DNA of 64,000 bases from Methylobacterium sp. WL119. GTDB lineage: Bacteria; Pseudomonadota; Alphaproteobacteria; Rhizobiales; Beijerinckiaceae. The stretch lies in contig NZ_VRUU01000017.1 in assembly GCF_008039875.1 (NCBI RefSeq), forward strand, positions 1-64,000, given 5' to 3'. Both the position numbers and the translations under genes were made by a program. This document shows positions 42,434-52,343 of the stretch, one piece after another. The notes below the pieces were generated by a model. It saw only the letters and a program-made list of their open reading frames with translations, did no database searches and was not told the DNA's origin. Position 1 is the stretch's first letter. The number at the start of each line of letters is the position of its first letter.

Positions 42434-43222
42434 TTACGGGTTGAGAATCGCCAGCGCCGCCGCGTGCATGCGCGGATCGCCGGCGGCGACGATGCGGCCG
42501 CCGCTGGTCGCGGGACCGCCGTCCCAGGCGGTGATGACGCCGCCCGCACCCTCGACGATCGGGATCAGCGCGACGATGTCGTAGGGCTTCAAGCCGGCCT
42601 CGACGACGAGGTCGATCTGGCCCGAAGCCAGCATGCAATAGGCGTAGCAGTCGGTGCCGTAGCGCGACATGCGCACGCGACCCTCGATGGCCCGGAACCG
42701 ATCGGCTTCCGCGCCGTCCGTGAACAACCGCGGATCGGTGGTGGCGAGCATCGCCGCCGACAGGTCGGAGCAGCGGCGGGTATGGAGCGTGCGCTCGCCG
42801 CGCGAGCTTCGCAGGCGTGCGGTGCGTCCATCGCCGGTGAAGCGCTCGCCGAGATAGGGCTGGTGCATCAGGCCGCGCACGGCGCTCCCTTTCCGAGTCA
42901 GGCCGATCAGGGTTCCCCAGGTCGGGATGCCGGTGATGAAGGCGCGGGTGCCGTCGATCGGATCGAGCACCCAGACGCATTCCGCGTCGAGCCGCTCCGA
43001 GCCGAACTCCTCACCGAGGATGCCGTGGGCGGGAAACCGACCGCGGATCATGTTGCGCAGGACCAGCTCGGCGGCGCGGTCGGCCTCGGTCACGGGATCG
43101 AACGCGGCCGTGCCCGCCGCCTTGTCGGTCAGCGCATACTGGGCACGGAAGAACGGCAGGATCGCCTGGCCCGACGCGTCGGCGAGATCGTCCATGAACC
43201 GGCCGAGTTCGACGACGCTCAT
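42434..43222 (-). CDS. hisN: Histidinol-phosphate phosphatase of the inositol monophosphatase family
   Basis: 262 residues from ATG 43222. Metal-site motifs: TEADRAAE, GEEFGSER, WVLDPIDGTRAFITG, and GLKPYDIVALIPIVEGAGG. The spacing and the PTWGTLIGL segment match HisN-type phosphatases of alphaproteobacteria; an inositol- or sugar-phosphatase role cannot be ruled out. Ends the minus-strand group from the AI-2E transporter gene (58-bp gap). Confidence 0.82.
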   Translation of the reverse strand: MSVVELGRFMDDLADASGQAILPFFRAQYALTDKAAGTAAFDPVTEADRAAELVLRNMIRGRFPAHGILGEEFGSERLDAECVWVLDPIDGTRAFITGIPTWGTLIGLTRKGSAVRGLMHQPYLGERFTGDGRTARLRSSRGERTLHTRRCSDLSAAMLATTDPRLFTDGAEADRFRAIEGRVRMSRYGTDCYAYCMLASGQIDLVVEAGLKPYDIVALIPIVEGAGGVITAWDGGPATSGGRIVAAGDPRMHAAALAILNP

Positions 43223-43280
43223 CGGCTTTTCCCCGTTCGATCCTGCATCGCGGCAGGAAGGCGGGTTTCGGCCGTTTCCG

Positions 43281-45251
43281 TCAAGCCTGCGCAGCCACCG
43301 GCATGGGGGACGGCTCCGGCTCGGCGTGCACATGGGCCAGCACCGTGTCGACGGCGCTGGCGAGCGACGAGACGTGCTCGGCCGCCGGGATGCTGCCGCG
43401 GCCGGCGGCATCGTCGTCCGCTTGCCACAGCCCGACGACGATCGGGACGTCGGGCATCCGGCGCCGAAGGCGATCGACGAGCCGTCGCAGGTGCCCCGGC
43501 TCTCCGCTGATCGCCAGGGAGACGATGCAAGTCATCTGCGCCTCGCCGGGGTCGAAATCGGCGATCTTCGCGCGCGACACGTCGCCGAACGGTACGATCC
43601 GCGTCCCGAGCCCGCGCTTGGCGAGGAGCTGTGCGAGGATCGCGGCCGCCGGCGTGTCGATGAAGCCCCGCCCCGCGACGCACAGCACCGCGCCCTCGCG
43701 AGACCACGCCGGCGGGATCTCCTCCCGGCTTGGCTGCGCCGCTTCGGGATCGGCCTTCGCATCCCCCTCGGCACCGTCGTCGGCATCGGCCGCAGGCGCG
43801 ACGGGAACCCGGTCGTCGCGCTCGGCGAGCGCGTCGACGAGCTCGCTGACGGAGGCGCGGATGTCGGTCTTCTGCTCGAGGGTCAGCACGCCGCGGGCGG
43901 CGTCGCGGGCGGCGAGCTCGAGGCCCTTCAGAACCACGTCGTCGTAATAGGCCGACAGCGAGCAGGTCTGCAGGATCAGCTCGGCGTGCTCCTGCGCCTC
44001 TTCCGGGTCGTCGGCGAGGATGCGCTGGTAGAAGTTCTCGACAGGCGTCAGGGCGGCGCGGTTGCCGAACAGCACGTCGAGGAACTCGAGCTTGTCGATG
44101 TGCCGCCCCAGCACGACGAGGCAGACCGTCAGCGGCGTCGAGAGCAGAAGCCCGACGGGCCCCCACAGCCAGGTCCAGAAGAGAGCCGAGATCAGCACCG
44201 CGAACGGCGAGAGGCCGGTGGAATGGCCGTAGAGCATCGGCTCGACGATCTGGCCCGTCAGCGGCTCCAGCACAAGGAACAGGATCGCGGTGGCGATCAC
44301 CATGTCCCAGCCCGGATCGACGGCCGCCGCCAGCAGGAGCGGCAGCAGGGCCGAGAGGAAGGCGCCGATATACGGCACGAACCGCATCATCGCCGAGACG
44401 ATGCCCCACAGCACCGGGTTGGGCACGCCGATGACGTAGAGGCCGATGCCGACCACCAGCCCGAAGGCGGTGTTGAGCGCCAGCTGCACCACGAAGTAGC
44501 GGCTGAGCCGCCGCGCGGCGTCGTCCATCGCGACGGTGGTGCGGTGCAGGTCGCTCGATCCGGCGAGGCGGATCATCCGGTCGCGCAGATCCTCGCGCTG
44601 CATCAGGACGAACAGCAGCACGACGAAGACGATGCCGGTGGTGGCCAGCGGCTGCATCACCGGGGAGAGCAGGGTGCTCGCCGTCTCCAGCGGGCCGGGC
44701 GGCGTCTGGCGCATCTCGACGAGGACGGGAGCCGGTTCCGAGGCCGGCCGCGCCGGCTTGGTTTCGGGGCCGGGCTTCGCCTCCGCCTCGGGCTTCGGCG
44801 CCTTCTCGGTGTTGCCGGCATCGTGGATCGCCCGGCCGATATTGGCGACGTAATCGGTGAGATGCGCGACCGGGCTGTCGCGCAGGCCCTCGATCTTGCG
44901 CTCGATCGTCGAGCGGTAGCGCGGCGCGTCGCCGACGAGGCCGGCGACCTGGACGCCGATCAGCGTCGCCAGGGCGGCGACGATGCCGAGGGTGAACACC
45001 ACCGCGGAGCCGACCGCGACGACGCGGGGCAGGTGCCAGCGGCGCAGGAGCGCGACCAGCGGTCCGAGCACGAAGGACAACAGAACCGCGATGACGATCG
45101 GGATGAAGATCTCGCGCCCGACATAGAGCGCCGCGATGATGATCGCGCTGACGAGGACCGGTGAGACCAGCGCCGATTTCGGGGTCTCGGCGGCGGCGAT
45201 CCGGGTGGGAGACGGCACCGGGATGGGAGGGTCGTCTGTCTTCGTCGCCAT
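43281..45251 (-). CDS. AI-2E family transporter with a C-terminal Rossmann-like extension
   Basis: 656 residues from ATG 45251 (MATKTDDPP). About seven or eight membrane helices (VLVSAIIIAALYVGREIFIP, then GIVFVVLLFVLM, YIGAFLSALLPLLLA) span the PF01594 fold, with the conserved loop PLTVCLVVLGRHI. The last ~200 residues, beyond the usual family length, contain an acidic linker and a flavodoxin/B12-binding-like domain (VLCVAGRGFIDTPAAAILAQLLAKRG...MPDVPIVVGLW). The D-x-H-x-x-G cobalamin motif is absent. Function of the family is debated. Confidence 0.78.
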   Translation of the reverse strand: MATKTDDPPIPVPSPTRIAAAETPKSALVSPVLVSAIIIAALYVGREIFIPIVIAVLLSFVLGPLVALLRRWHLPRVVAVGSAVVFTLGIVAALATLIGVQVAGLVGDAPRYRSTIERKIEGLRDSPVAHLTDYVANIGRAIHDAGNTEKAPKPEAEAKPGPETKPARPASEPAPVLVEMRQTPPGPLETASTLLSPVMQPLATTGIVFVVLLFVLMQREDLRDRMIRLAGSSDLHRTTVAMDDAARRLSRYFVVQLALNTAFGLVVGIGLYVIGVPNPVLWGIVSAMMRFVPYIGAFLSALLPLLLAAAVDPGWDMVIATAILFLVLEPLTGQIVEPMLYGHSTGLSPFAVLISALFWTWLWGPVGLLLSTPLTVCLVVLGRHIDKLEFLDVLFGNRAALTPVENFYQRILADDPEEAQEHAELILQTCSLSAYYDDVVLKGLELAARDAARGVLTLEQKTDIRASVSELVDALAERDDRVPVAPAADADDGAEGDAKADPEAAQPSREEIPPAWSREGAVLCVAGRGFIDTPAAAILAQLLAKRGLGTRIVPFGDVSRAKIADFDPGEAQMTCIVSLAISGEPGHLRRLVDRLRRRMPDVPIVVGLWQADDDAAGRGSIPAAEHVSSLASAVDTVLAHVHAEPEPSPMPVAAQA

Positions 45252-45374
45252 GCCGCCACCGAACCGTAGGCTCACGCCCGCAACGCCCGTGCATTCGCCG
45301 GTGCGAACGGGGAACGGCACGGCGCCGCGAAACGATCCCTCCCGTTGCGGCGGGTTTTCACGGGCTCGTGATCG

Positions 45375-46832
45375 TCAGGCTTGCGCAACCCCTGCGCGAA
45401 TCACGTCGCCGACATCCTTGAGCGTATCGAGCGACCAGCACAGGCTCATCACCCGGCGGGCCTGCGCCGCGGGCAGCACGCCGTCGGCGAGATCGGTGAA
45501 CTTGCGCTCCAGGGCGGCGTCGCTCATCGGACGCTCGACGCTGCCGATCGCGTGCTCGATGCGGCGGTGCAGCGTGCGCCCGTCGGCGAGCGTGACGGTC
45601 ATGTCGACCTGTGCCGCCGCGATCCCCGGCGTGACAACCGGCACGACCTTGTCGCGCAACGCGACGACGACGGGGTCGCGAACGGCGCGGTCGCTGAACT
45701 GCTTCTCGCCGGCCGCGCCTTCGACCAGCGCGACGGCGACCGCGTGGTAGATGCTGAACTTGCCTTCCAATCCCGCCTGCGGGGCGGTCTTGCCGGTGAG
45801 CTCGAGCACGAGGGGATGCACCTTCAGGTCGACGCGCGCGATCTGCTCGGGCTTCAGGTGCTCCTCGTCGCGAAGCTGGATCGCGGCATCGATCGCCGGA
45901 TGCATGACGATGCCGCAGGCGAACGGCTTGTAGGTGTTGAGCAGGCTCTCGTACCGCGTGCCGAGCCCCTCGGTGATCTCGCGATAATCCTGCTTGGTCG
46001 AGACGGTGTTGGTCCAGCCACGCTTGGCCTCGAGCATGCCGTCCGACGAGGTGAAGCCCTTGGCCGCGAGGATCGCGGCGAACAGGCCGTTGGTGGCGGC
46101 GCGGCCGGGGTTGAAGCTCTTGTTCATCGAGCCGAACGATTCGCGTAAGCCCACCGGCTGCGAGGCGGCCAGCCCCAGGGCGAACACCATCTGCTGCTCG
46201 GTGAGGCCCATCAGCTTGCCGGCGGCGGCCGCCGCCCCGAACACGCCGGCGGTGCCGGTGATGTGCCAGCCGACGTCGTAGTGGTTGGGATAGACCGCGT
46301 TGCCGATCCGGCACTCGGTCTCGATTCCGAGCACCAGCGCGTCGAGGAAGTCGCGCCCCGAGACCGGGTGCATCTCGGCATAGGCGAGGATCGCCGAGGC
46401 GACCGGGCCGGCCGGGTGGATGACGGTCTTCAGGTGGGTGTCGTCGTAATCGAAGATGTGGCTCGACACGCCGTTGAGGAACGCCGCGTTCATGATGTCG
46501 AAGCGCTCGGTGCGGCCGAACAGGCCGGCCTGGGGCGGCCCCGAGAACGGTGCGAGTGCGGAGACCGCTACGTCCAGCGTCTCGTGATGCGAGCCGCCGA
46601 TGGCGACGCCGACCCAGTTCAGGAAGGTTCGCGTCGCCTCCCGGCGCACCGCCTCGGGTAGATCCTCGAACCGGGCGTTCACGACCCAGCGCGCCAGCGT
46701 GCGGGTGACGTCCTTCGCCTCGGCTGGCTTCGGTGCAGGAGCATCCGCGGCATGTGCCGAACCCCCGAGGGTGGGGCCTGCGAGCGCCAGACCCGCTGCT
46801 CCGATCAGCGCGCGTCGATCGATCCGTGACAT
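45375..46832 (-). CDS. Tat-exported MmgE/PrpD-family protein
   Basis: 485 residues from ATG 46832. A twin-arginine signal (SRIDRRALIGAAGLALAGPTLGGSAHA) precedes the MmgE/PrpD fold: HIFDYDDTHLKTVIHPAGPVA, GIETECRIGNAV, DVGWHITGTAGVFGAAAAAGKL, with lid VHPLVLELTG later. MmgE/PrpD enzymes are usually cytosolic 2-methylcitrate dehydratases or cis-aconitate decarboxylases, so a Tat leader is unusual. Tat signal and family are seen; substrate unknown. Confidence 0.85.
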   Translation of the reverse strand: MSRIDRRALIGAAGLALAGPTLGGSAHAADAPAPKPAEAKDVTRTLARWVVNARFEDLPEAVRREATRTFLNWVGVAIGGSHHETLDVAVSALAPFSGPPQAGLFGRTERFDIMNAAFLNGVSSHIFDYDDTHLKTVIHPAGPVASAILAYAEMHPVSGRDFLDALVLGIETECRIGNAVYPNHYDVGWHITGTAGVFGAAAAAGKLMGLTEQQMVFALGLAASQPVGLRESFGSMNKSFNPGRAATNGLFAAILAAKGFTSSDGMLEAKRGWTNTVSTKQDYREITEGLGTRYESLLNTYKPFACGIVMHPAIDAAIQLRDEEHLKPEQIARVDLKVHPLVLELTGKTAPQAGLEGKFSIYHAVAVALVEGAAGEKQFSDRAVRDPVVVALRDKVVPVVTPGIAAAQVDMTVTLADGRTLHRRIEHAIGSVERPMSDAALERKFTDLADGVLPAAQARRVMSLCWSLDTLKDVGDVIRAGVAQA

Positions 46833-47010
46833 GGCATCCGCGTCCCTGCTGTTCCGGCTTGGTTCGCGCGCCTCCTCGGAAGGCGACGCGCCGGTATCGG
46901 GGCGGGACATAGCGCACGCCCACCACGAACGGGGACCGCGTAATTTCAATCTTCAGTCTGTGACACGACTTCAATGGAAGCTGCGCCGGGGGCCGGCGCG
47001 ATCGGCCGGC

Positions 47011-48306
47011 TCAGACCACCACCGCCATCGCATCCTGCGCGCCGACGCCGAACACCCGCTTGTAGCGCGCGACGGCGTCCGCCGGCCCCTGCGCCTTGGT
47101 CGGGTTGTCGGAGATCTTCACCGTCGGGCGCCCGTTGGCATGGGTCACCTTGCAGACGATCGAGATCGGATCGAGCCGGCCCTCCGGCACCAGCCCGCGA
47201 AAATCGTTGGTGAGCAGGGTGCCCCAGCCGTAACCGATCCGCAGGCGCCCGTAGAAATGTGCGTGGATCCGCTCGATCGTGTCGATGTCGAGCCCGTCGG
47301 AGAAGATCGCGAGCTTTTCGCGCGGGTCGGCGCCGCGGGAGCGCCAGAACGCGATCGCCTCCTCGCCGCCCTCGATCGGGTCCTTCGAATCGATGCGGAT
47401 GCCGGTCCAGTCGCCGAGCCAGTCGGGCGCGCCGGCGAGGAAGCCGGTGGTGCCGTAGGTGTCGGGCAGCACGACGAGAAGGTTGCCCTCGTAATCCTCC
47501 TGCCAGTCGCGCAGCACGTCGTAGGGCGCGCGGGCGAGCGCCGCATCATCCTCGGCCAGGGCCGCGTAGACCATCGGCAGCTCGTGCGCGTTGGTGCCGA
47601 CCGCCTCGACCTCGCGGCGGAGCGCGATCAAGCAGTTCGAGGTCCCGAGGAAGCGCTTGGAGCCCAAGCCCTCGTCCATCGCCTGCACGCACCAGTCCTG
47701 CCACAGGAAGCCGTGTCGGCGACGGGTGCCGAAATCGGCGATCGACAGGTCGGACAGCTTGCGCAGGCGCTCGATCTTCTCCCAGACCCGCGTCATCGCC
47801 CGCGCGTACAGCACCTGCAGGTCGAGCTTGCCGAGGTCGCGCAGCACGGCGCGCGAGCGCAGCTCGTTCAGGATGGCGAGCGCCGGCACCTCCCACATCG
47901 TGGTCTCGACCCACGGTCCGTGGAAGGTGAGCTCGTACTGCCCGTCCCGCGCCTCGAGCTGGTATTCGGGCAGCCTAAACCCCTCGAACCAGGCGATGAA
48001 ATCGGCCGACAGGATGCGGCGGCGCCCGTAGAAGGCGTTGCCGCGCAGCCAGGTCGCCTCGCCACGCGACAGGCGCAGGGAGCGGGCGTGATCGAGCTGC
48101 TCGCGCAGCGCGCCGGCGTCGACCTCGTCGGCGATGCGGATGCGGGTCGTGCGGTTGTTGATGCCGAAGGTCACCGCCACGTCGCGGTGTCGGCGCAGGA
48201 TCGTCTGCGCCATCAGCAGCTTGTAGAAGTCGGTGTCGAGCAGCGACCGCACGATCGGGTCGATGCCGAAATTGTGGTCGTGCACCCGCCGCGCGAGATC
48301 GAGCAT
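47011..48306 (-). CDS. pncB: Nicotinate phosphoribosyltransferase
   Basis: 431 residues. Signatures: [16 protein letters not shown] at the start, the active-site [27 protein letters not shown], and [38 protein letters not shown] near the C-terminus. It adds phosphoribose from PRPP to nicotinate in NAD salvage, using ATP. The start is ATG 48306. Confidence 0.95.
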   Translation of the reverse strand: MLDLARRVHDHNFGIDPIVRSLLDTDFYKLLMAQTILRRHRDVAVTFGINNRTTRIRIADEVDAGALREQLDHARSLRLSRGEATWLRGNAFYGRRRILSADFIAWFEGFRLPEYQLEARDGQYELTFHGPWVETTMWEVPALAILNELRSRAVLRDLGKLDLQVLYARAMTRVWEKIERLRKLSDLSIADFGTRRRHGFLWQDWCVQAMDEGLGSKRFLGTSNCLIALRREVEAVGTNAHELPMVYAALAEDDAALARAPYDVLRDWQEDYEGNLLVVLPDTYGTTGFLAGAPDWLGDWTGIRIDSKDPIEGGEEAIAFWRSRGADPREKLAIFSDGLDIDTIERIHAHFYGRLRIGYGWGTLLTNDFRGLVPEGRLDPISIVCKVTHANGRPTVKISDNPTKAQGPADAVARYKRVFGVGAQDAMAVVV

Positions 48307-48394
48307 GTCTTTGGAACCTCGGGGCGGGCGTCACGGAGCCCCGAGGGCGCATGACCGGCGGGCCCGTGTCAACGGAGGCGGCGGCGCGGGCACG

Positions 48395-48427
48395 AAAAAG
48401 GCGGCGCGCCGCACCGGGCACGCCGCC
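48395..48427 (-). terminator. Rho-independent terminator downstream of the stress flavoprotein gene
   Basis: On the minus strand the stem GGCGGCG (48427-48421) pairs with CGCCGCC (48406-48400) across a 14-nt loop, and is followed by TTTTT (48399-48395). It separates the PPOX-like gene from pncB. Confidence 0.75.
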
Positions 48428-48459
48428 TGTCGTCGCGAAGGTGGCTCAGGCCGCCGCGA

Positions 48460-48963
48460 TCAGGCGAGGTCGACCTTCTTGGTCTCCGTCTTCGGGCTCT
48501 CACCGGTGAGCGAGGCCTTCACGTAACCGAACAGGTGCAGCATCTTGCTGTTCGGGCTGTCCCAGTACTCGCCCTGCTCGGGGTGGATGCGGAGCAGCGC
48601 CACCTCGGGGTCGTCCTTGCCGTTCGGGAACCAGGTCTTCAGGCTCTCGGTCCACTTGGCGTCGATGATCGCCTGGTCGCTGACGATCTCCGCCTTGCCG
48701 GCGATGGAGACGTAGGTCTGGCTCGACGGGTCGGAGTACGACAAGTTGATCTGGTTGTCCCGGCCGATCTCGGCGGTCTTGGGCGTGTGCAGCTTGGTGA
48801 AGAACCACAGGTCGCCGTTCTCGTCGATGTCGTTGTTCCACATCGGACGGCTGTTGAGCGTGCCGTCGGAGTCGGCGGTGGTCATCATCGCCACTTTGAC
48901 GTCCTTGACCAGCTCGAACAGCTTCTTCGCGCCCTCGTGGTCGCGGTGATTGCCCTGATGCAT
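48460..48963 (-). CDS. Pyridoxamine 5'-phosphate oxidase-like stress protein (GSP26 family)
   Basis: 167 residues from ATG 48963 behind GGAGAG. The split-barrel FMN-binding fold shows KDVKVAMMTTADSDGTLNSRPMW, DENGDLWFFTKLHTPKTAEI, YVSIAGKAEIVSD and GEYWDSPNSKM, matching the general stress protein 26 / PPOX-putative family. A possible EcfG-like promoter (CGAAC-N16-CGTT on the minus strand, 49057-49033) lies about 70 bp upstream, one mismatch from consensus. Confidence 0.85.
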   Translation of the reverse strand: MHQGNHRDHEGAKKLFELVKDVKVAMMTTADSDGTLNSRPMWNNDIDENGDLWFFTKLHTPKTAEIGRDNQINLSYSDPSSQTYVSIAGKAEIVSDQAIIDAKWTESLKTWFPNGKDDPEVALLRIHPEQGEYWDSPNSKMLHLFGYVKASLTGESPKTETKKVDLA

Positions 48964-49187
48964 CGCGTAGGTCTCTCCAGATGGTGACGGCGCACCGGCT
49001 CTCCCTGCCGCCCGCGCCGGCGGTCGTGTCACAACGGATGACGCATCGGTTGGTTCGATCGCCTGCGCACAGGCGCCGCATGGTGGTAGGCCCGCTTCGG
49101 CTGGCGTTTCCGGCACGGCTGTTTACATGGGCCGGAACCATCCCTTTCGAGATCCAGAGACGCCGGACGCGGCGAAGGAGGCCGACC

Positions 49188-50327
49188 GTGGCGATCACCC
49201 GAGACGACGTGCTGCGCGCGCTGCAAAGCGTGACCATCGATACCGCCGGCACCACCCTGCTGGCGTCCGGCCGCCTGTCGCAGGTGGTCGTCGACCCGAC
49301 CAACCGCGTGATGTTCTCGATCCTGATCGACGCCAGCGAGGCGGCGCGCTTCGAGCCGATCCGCCGGTCGGCCGAGGGCAAGGTGCTGTCGATGCCCGGC
49401 GTCTCGGGCGTGTTCGCGAGCCTCACCTCCGAGCGCGGCCCCGGCATGCCGGAGCAGAGCAAGGCCGCCCCGGTTCCGGTAAATGCCGCGCCGCCGCGTC
49501 CCGGCGCGCCTCCCGGCCAGGGGCCGGCCCTGCCGGGAGTCCGCCACATCGTGGCGGTGGCCTCGGGCAAGGGCGGCGTCGGCAAGTCGACCACCGCCTG
49601 CAACCTCGCCCTCGCCCTGAAGGCGCAGGGCCTGAAGGTCGGCCTGCTCGATGCCGACATCTACGGTCCCTCGGTGCCGAAGCTGTTCGGCCTCTCCGGC
49701 AAGCCGAAGGTGGTCGACAACCGCAGCATGGAGCCGATGGAAGGCTACGGCCTCAAGGTGATGTCGATCGGCTTCCTGATCGAGCCCGAGACGGCGATGA
49801 TCTGGCGCGGCCCGATGGTGCAGTCGGCGCTGACGCAGATGCTGCGCGACGTGCTCTGGGGCGAGCTCGACGTGCTGATCGTCGACATGCCGCCGGGCAC
49901 CGGCGACGCGCAGCTCACCATGGCGCAGGCGACGCCGCTCTCGGGCGCCGTGATCGTCTCGACCCCGCAGGACCTCGCGCTGATCGACGCGCGGCGCGGC
50001 GTGACGATGTTCAAGAAGGTCGCGGTGCCGATCCTCGGCGTGATCGAGAACATGGCGACCTTCATCTGCCCGAACTGCAACCACGAATCGCACATCTTCG
50101 GCCATGGCGGCGCGCGGATCGAGGCGCAGCGCCTCGGCGTGCCGTTCCTCGGCGAGGTGCCGCTGAACATGACGATCCGGGAATCGTCCGATGCCGGCCA
50201 GCCGGTCGTCGCCGTCGCCCCCGACGGACCGCAGGCCCAGGTCTACCGCGAGATCGCGCGCAAGCTCTGGGACAACCTGACCGCGGCACCGGCCGGCCGG
50301 GCGGCGCCCAAGATCGTCTTCGAATAG
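49188..50327 (+). CDS. apbC: Mrp/ApbC iron-sulfur cluster carrier ATPase
   Basis: 379 residues from a GTG behind AAGGAGG. An N-terminal MIP18/DUF59 domain (about 1-95) is followed by a Pro-rich linker and the P-loop deviant Walker A VASGKGGVGKSTTACNL. Downstream are LDADIYGPSVPKLFGL, DMPPGTGDAQLT and the CxxC FICPNCNHESHIFG cluster ligands. It delivers [4Fe-4S] clusters to apo-proteins. Nine bases separate it from mobA. Confidence 0.94.
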   Translation: MAITRDDVLRALQSVTIDTAGTTLLASGRLSQVVVDPTNRVMFSILIDASEAARFEPIRRSAEGKVLSMPGVSGVFASLTSERGPGMPEQSKAAPVPVNAAPPRPGAPPGQGPALPGVRHIVAVASGKGGVGKSTTACNLALALKAQGLKVGLLDADIYGPSVPKLFGLSGKPKVVDNRSMEPMEGYGLKVMSIGFLIEPETAMIWRGPMVQSALTQMLRDVLWGELDVLIVDMPPGTGDAQLTMAQATPLSGAVIVSTPQDLALIDARRGVTMFKKVAVPILGVIENMATFICPNCNHESHIFGHGGARIEAQRLGVPFLGEVPLNMTIRESSDAGQPVVAVAPDGPQAQVYREIARKLWDNLTAAPAGRAAPKIVFE

Positions 50328-50335
50328 GCGCGACG

Positions 50336-50962
50336 ATGCCGCCGGTCCTGGGCCTGATCCTGGCCGGCGGTCTCGCCCGCCGCATGGGCGGCGGCGACAA
50401 GGTGCTGCGCACCCTCGGCGGCCGGACGCTGCTGGAGCGGGTGACCGGGCGCCTGGCGCCGCAATGCCCGGCCGGGCTGATGCTCAGCGCCAACGGCGAC
50501 CCGACGCGGTTCTCCGGCTTTCCGGGGCCGGTTCTGCCCGACGGCGTCGCCGGCCATCCCGGCCCGCTCGCCGGCATCCTGGCCGGGCTGGACCATGCGG
50601 CCGCGTTCCACGCCGACGTGGACGCCGTCGTCAGCGTCTCCTGCGACGCGCCGTTCCTGCCGCTCGACCTCGTCGCCCGCCTCGCCGCAGCCCGAGAGCC
50701 GGCTGCGATCCCGGTCGCCGCCTCGGGCGATCGCGAGCACTACACCGTGGCGCTCTGGCCGATCCATCTGCGGGCAGAGTTGCGTGCCGCGCTCGTCGAG
50801 CGCGGCGAGCGCCGCGTCGGCGGCTTCATCGGCCGTCACGGCGCCGCGGTGGTGCGCTGGCCGATCGAGCCGATCGACCCGTTCCTCAACGTCAACACGC
50901 CGGAGGATCTGAAAACGGCGGAGAGGCTGGCCGAGATCGTCGAGGGATCGAGCGCCACCTGA
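50336..50962 (+). CDS. mobA: Molybdenum cofactor guanylyltransferase MobA
   Basis: 208 residues. Signatures: LILAGGLARRMGGGDKVL (GTP-binding loop), LSANGDP, LPDGVAGHPGPLAGILAGLD, and SCDAPFLPLDLVARL, then NVNTPEDL. It converts Mo-molybdopterin to Mo-MGD. Adjacent to apbC and close to its stop, so possibly co-transcribed. Confidence 0.93.
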   Translation: MPPVLGLILAGGLARRMGGGDKVLRTLGGRTLLERVTGRLAPQCPAGLMLSANGDPTRFSGFPGPVLPDGVAGHPGPLAGILAGLDHAAAFHADVDAVVSVSCDAPFLPLDLVARLAAAREPAAIPVAASGDREHYTVALWPIHLRAELRAALVERGERRVGGFIGRHGAAVVRWPIEPIDPFLNVNTPEDLKTAERLAEIVEGSSAT

Positions 50963-51034
50963 GAGGGCGTCCGCGCAGGCACGAACGGGTCCAGCAGCCG
51001 CGGCTGCGAATCCAGTTCAGACGCTGGGGAGGGA

Positions 51035-51110
51035 TGGTGCCCAGGGACGGAGTCGAACCGCCGACACTGCGATTTTCAGTCGCATGCTCTACCAACTGAG
51101 CTACCTGGGC
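51035..51110 (-). tRNA. tRNA-Phe (GAA)
   Basis: Minus strand 76 nt. Acceptor GCCCAGG pairs with CCTGGGC, the discriminator is A, and CCA is encoded. The D arm is GTAGCTCAGTTGGTAGAGC, the anticodon loop reads CTGAAAA (anticodon GAA), and the T arm carries GGTTCGACTCC. Lies between mobA and yacG. Confidence 0.97.
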
Positions 51111-51209
51111 CTTCGCCGATCCGCGTGGCGGCTCGACAGGGCGGGGGTATAGTCAGTGCCTCCGGGCCTGTCCAGCCTGATCCGGCGCATCGGCCGGATG
51201 ATTTTCCCG

Positions 51210-51404
51210 CTATTCTTGGTCGGGTTTCCGGGCGGCCGGCAACGCGTCCTCGTCCTCGTCATCGGCGGCCGGGATCACGTAGCGGTCGCTGAGCCAGCGG
51301 CCGAGGTCGATGTCCGAGCAGCGCTCCGAGCAGAACGGCTTCAGCTTCGGATCCGCCGGCTTGCCGCAGATCGGGCAGGGGGGCAGCTTCGCGACCGTCG
51401 TCAT
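51210..51404 (-). CDS. yacG: DNA gyrase inhibitor YacG
   Basis: 64 residues. The zinc module CPICGKP...[19 protein letters not shown] matches YacG exactly. The ATG overlaps the maf stop by 4 bp (ATGA), and maf-yacG form a two-gene unit. YacG binds GyrB and inhibits gyrase in E. coli. Confidence 0.9.
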   Translation of the reverse strand: MTTVAKLPPCPICGKPADPKLKPFCSERCSDIDLGRWLSDRYVIPAADDEDEDALPAARKPDQE

Positions 51405-52054
51405 GCCATCGCGCCCCAGCCGGCCCGCACCGGGAACCCCTCGCCGTCGAGGAGCGCCATCGTCTCGTAGAGCGGCAGGCCGACGACGGCCGAGTGCGAG
51501 CCGACGAGCTTGACGACGAAGGCGCCGGCCAGCCCCTGGATCGCGTAGCCGCCGGCCTTGCCGCGCCATTCGCCCGAGGCGAGGTAGCTGCTCATCTCGC
51601 GCTGGGACAGGCGCTTGAACCGCACCCGGCTCTCCACGATGCGCTCGCGCCGCGCGCCCTTCGGCGAGAGCAGGCAGATCGCCGTGAACACGCGGTGCTG
51701 CCGCCCGGAAAGCAGGCGCAGGCAGTCGGCGGCTTCGTCGGGCACCTCGGCCTTGGGCAGCACGCGGCGGCCGACCGCGACCACGGTGTCGGCCGCCAGC
51801 ACCCAGCTCTTCCCGCCGTGCTCGTGGAGGTGGAGCGCCCCTTGCGCCGCGGAGAGCTTCAGCCGCGCGAGCCGCCGGGCGAGCTCGCGTGGCGATTCGG
51901 ACTTCAGCGGCGTCTCGTCGACGTCGGCGGGAAGCAGGGCGTCCGGCTCGATGCCGATCTGCTGCAGGAGCGCGAGCCGGCGCGGCGAGGCCGAAGCGAG
52001 GATCAGCCGCGCGGGATTGTCCGCGGGCGCGGCCAGGGGGGAAGGGGCGTCCAT
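51401..52054 (-). CDS. Maf family nucleoside triphosphate pyrophosphatase
   Basis: 217 residues from ATG 52054. Signatures: [76 protein letters not shown] and [16 protein letters not shown]. Maf proteins hydrolyse dTTP/UTP or modified nucleotides and affect septum formation. In many relatives infA precedes this gene; no infA frame was found upstream here. Confidence 0.92.
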   Translation of the reverse strand: MDAPSPLAAPADNPARLILASASPRRLALLQQIGIEPDALLPADVDETPLKSESPRELARRLARLKLSAAQGALHLHEHGGKSWVLAADTVVAVGRRVLPKAEVPDEAADCLRLLSGRQHRVFTAICLLSPKGARRERIVESRVRFKRLSQREMSSYLASGEWRGKAGGYAIQGLAGAFVVKLVGSHSAVVGLPLYETMALLDGEGFPVRAGWGAMA

Positions 52055-52343
52055 GGATCTCGGATCGGTCCTCGGCCGGCGCCGCCCACCGGAGGCGGAC
52101 GCCGCACGCATCGTGGGTGCAGGTCCGACGGGTGATAGTGGAACGGCGTCGCCATGGGAACGGATACGGCGGCGATGGCCTGCGCGCGGCGATGGTGTGG
52201 CCGCTGCCGGAGCATCGCGTGCCGGGCTGCCGCGCGAAGAAGATGTTTCGCGAAGACCGTCCATGACCGCAGGACCATCGACCCCGTGGACAACGTCGGC
52301 GGCTCTGCTATGGTCCAGCCGCGCTGCCGAAACGCGGCCCGGC

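Noticed and set aside
52055-52343. infA upstream of maf
   Set aside because: No frame in this interval resembles translation initiation factor IF-1.
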